Positions 7,066 to 8,092 of a stretch of DNA of 8,092 nt are shown one piece after another. The translations under genes were made by a program, and so were the position numbers. Every line of letters begins with the position of its first letter. The stretch's first letter is position 1. A model generated the notes under the pieces. It was not told the origin of the DNA. It was given only the letters and a program-made list of their open reading frames with translations, and did no database searches. The DNA is from Dehalococcoidia bacterium (GTDB lineage: Bacteria; Chloroflexota; Dehalococcoidia; Dehalococcoidales; BS750m-G39): assembly GCA_030640325.1 (NCBI GenBank), contig DAOWJM010000010.1, positions 1 through 8,092 of the forward strand, written 5' to 3'.

Positions 7066-7094
7066 TTGTTGTGCTTTAGCTCTAGTGCTACAAT
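7066..7094 (+). promoter_or_regulatory. Candidate uvrA promoter (extended -10)
   Basis: TTGTTG (7066-7071), a 17-nt spacer and TACAAT (7089-7094) are present, with TG at 7086-7087 forming an extended -10. The -35 box is weak (3/6), while the -10 box matches 5/6. A start near 7101 leaves a leader of about 24 nt. I found no CTGT-N8-ACAG or CGAAC-N4-GTTCG LexA-type box nearby. Confidence 0.5.
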
Positions 7095-7124
7095 AAAATT
7101 TGACTATAGAAAGGGTATAAGTGT

Positions 7125-8092
7125 ATGCCATTACAGGCTATAGTGGTTAAAGGGGCTCGCGAGCATAACCTCAAAAATATAGATGTAGTTATCCCCCGTG
7201 ATAAGCTGGTAGTTATCACCGGTGTCTCTGGCTCGGGTAAGAGTTCACTGGCATTTGATACCATCTATGCTGAGGGGCAACGCCGTTATGTGGAGTCTCT
7301 ATCTGCCTATGCTCGCCAGTTCCTGGGCAGGATGGAGAAGCCCGAGGTTGATTATATTGAAGGCTTAAGCCCAGCCATCTCTATTGACCAAAAGGGTCCC
7401 AGTAAGAATCCACGGTCTACAGTGGGCACGGTAACCGAGACCTATGATTACCTGAGGCTGCTTTTTGCTCGGGTTGGGCATCCTCATTGCCCCAAGTGCG
7501 GGCGTGAGATTGCCATGCAGACAGTGCAGCAGATTGTTGATGCTGTTCAAAATATCCCCAGTAGCAGCCGCATCATGATTTTGGCGCCACTGATAAGAGA
7601 CCGTAAGGGTGAGTATCAGGCGGTGTTTGATGATTTGCGCAAGGCAGGCTATGTTAGGGTTCGGGTTGATGGGCATATCTATGACCTGGCTGAGGAGTTT
7701 CAACTGGATAAGAACAAGAAACACTCCATTGAGGTGGTGGTGGACAGATTGGTAATCGGGCAAAGCGACCAGAGTCGCATTGCTGACTCGGTGGAAACTG
7801 CCCTCAAGCTTGGGGCTGGGGTGGTGCTGGTGTCTATTGTTGACGGTGAGGAATTGTTGTTCTCGGAGCACTTTGCCTGCGTGCACTGTGGGGTTAGCCT
7901 GGGTGAGATTGCCCCCCGAACCTTCAGCTTTAATTCACCTCATGGCGCCTGTCCTACCTGCACTGGCTTGGGGATTAAGCTGGAGATAGACCCTGAGCTA
8001 GTCATCCCCAATAAGGAGCTTTCCATCGCTGAAGGGGCAATCCATCCTTACCAAACACAGCTCTGGTATTTTGACCAACTTGATAATTTGGC
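7125..8092 (+). CDS. uvrA: UvrA, excinuclease ABC ATPase subunit, N-terminal part (3' partial)
   Basis: The first 322 codons of uvrA are open to the window end; the full protein is usually about 940 residues. UvrA is the damage-scanning ATPase that loads UvrB in nucleotide excision repair. The start MPLQAIVVKGAREHNLKNI is characteristic. Walker A is GVSGSGKS (33-40). It is followed by the RRYVESLSAYARQFLGRM block (53-70), DQK with the likely Q-loop glutamine Q89, and NPRSTVGTVTE (95-105). C122/C125 form a CPKC pair, and a zinc-binding module has C252/C255 and C276/C279. The signature motif and second ATPase domain lie beyond the window. The ATG at 7125 has AAAGGG 9 nt upstream. It is divergent from the transporter operon and is probably a housekeeping neighbour with no part in that pathway. 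Nothing appears broken in the visible part. Confidence 0.97.
   Translation, partial: MPLQAIVVKGAREHNLKNIDVVIPRDKLVVITGVSGSGKSSLAFDTIYAEGQRRYVESLSAYARQFLGRMEKPEVDYIEGLSPAISIDQKGPSKNPRSTVGTVTETYDYLRLLFARVGHPHCPKCGREIAMQTVQQIVDAVQNIPSSSRIMILAPLIRDRKGEYQAVFDDLRKAGYVRVRVDGHIYDLAEEFQLDKNKKHSIEVVVDRLVIGQSDQSRIADSVETALKLGAGVVLVSIVDGEELLFSEHFACVHCGVSLGEIAPRTFSFNSPHGACPTCTGLGIKLEIDPELVIPNKELSIAEGAIHPYQTQLWYFDQLDNL

Noticed and set aside
7100..7105. TTGACT resembling a -35 box near uvrA
   Set aside because: A -10 box at normal spacing would fall on the uvrA start codon, and no such box is seen there.
6942..7124. LexA/SOS box upstream of uvrA
   Set aside because: The region was read for CTGT-N8-ACAG and CGAAC-N4-GTTCG. 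Only an isolated CTGT half near 6993 was found. A lineage-specific box cannot be excluded.
7365..7886. 173-codon open frame on the minus strand
   Set aside because: It lies fully inside the clearly conserved uvrA coding region on the other strand, has no recognisable domain and is the result of the codon pattern of uvrA.
1..8092. Defence system, mobile element or CRISPR array
   Set aside because: No integrase, transposase, terminal repeats, nuclease-like defence genes or regular spacer repeats are visible; every substantial reading frame is accounted for by metabolic, transport or repair genes.

Overview
This window looks like chromosomal DNA of an anaerobic bacterium. The ferredoxin-linked 2-oxoacid oxidoreductase, the HdrD/GlcF-type iron-sulfur subunit and the style of the UvrA protein would all fit a Dehalococcoidia-like Chloroflexota lineage. 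That taxonomic guess comes from general protein resemblance and is not proven by the sequence. There are no tRNA or rRNA genes, CRISPR arrays, insertion sequences or phage genes. No gap between genes exceeds about 185 bases.

Layout. Positions 1-1489 (+) hold the tail of a GlcD-type FAD-linked oxidase and a complete GlcF/HdrD-type protein with two ferredoxin clusters and two CCG domains. A perfect 11-bp hairpin at 1524-1548 separates this pair from a convergent minus-strand block. Read in its own direction, that block is: an MFS transporter (6941-5712), an acyl-CoA synthetase (5635-4079), iorA (4077-2173) and iorB (2176-1571). The last three are tightly coupled: a 1-nt gap and then a 4-nt overlap, with each Shine-Dalgarno sequence lying inside the end of the gene before it. 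A 183-bp divergent intergenic region (6942-7124) separates the transporter from the start of uvrA (7125 to beyond the window end, +).

How the genes may work together. The transporter resembles monocarboxylate/oxalate-formate antiporters. The FAD/Fe-S pair would oxidise a 2-hydroxyacid to a 2-oxoacid. IorAB would convert a 2-oxoacid, probably an aryl-pyruvate, to acyl-CoA with ferredoxin reduction. The AMP-forming ligase would interconvert acid and acyl-CoA. Together they could form an uptake-oxidation-activation route for aromatic or branched organic acids. This is an inference from gene content and arrangement. uvrA is a housekeeping DNA-repair gene that borders the cluster.

Regulatory structure. 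The divergent region contains two outward-facing extended -10 promoters that share the same 11-mer (AGTGCTACAAT), a tandem 12-nt direct repeat and a short inverted repeat. A further promoter-like sequence overlaps the transporter stop codon, in front of the ligase. I see no clearly novel system; the most interesting items are the coupled ligase-iorA-iorB cassette and the symmetric divergent promoter region.
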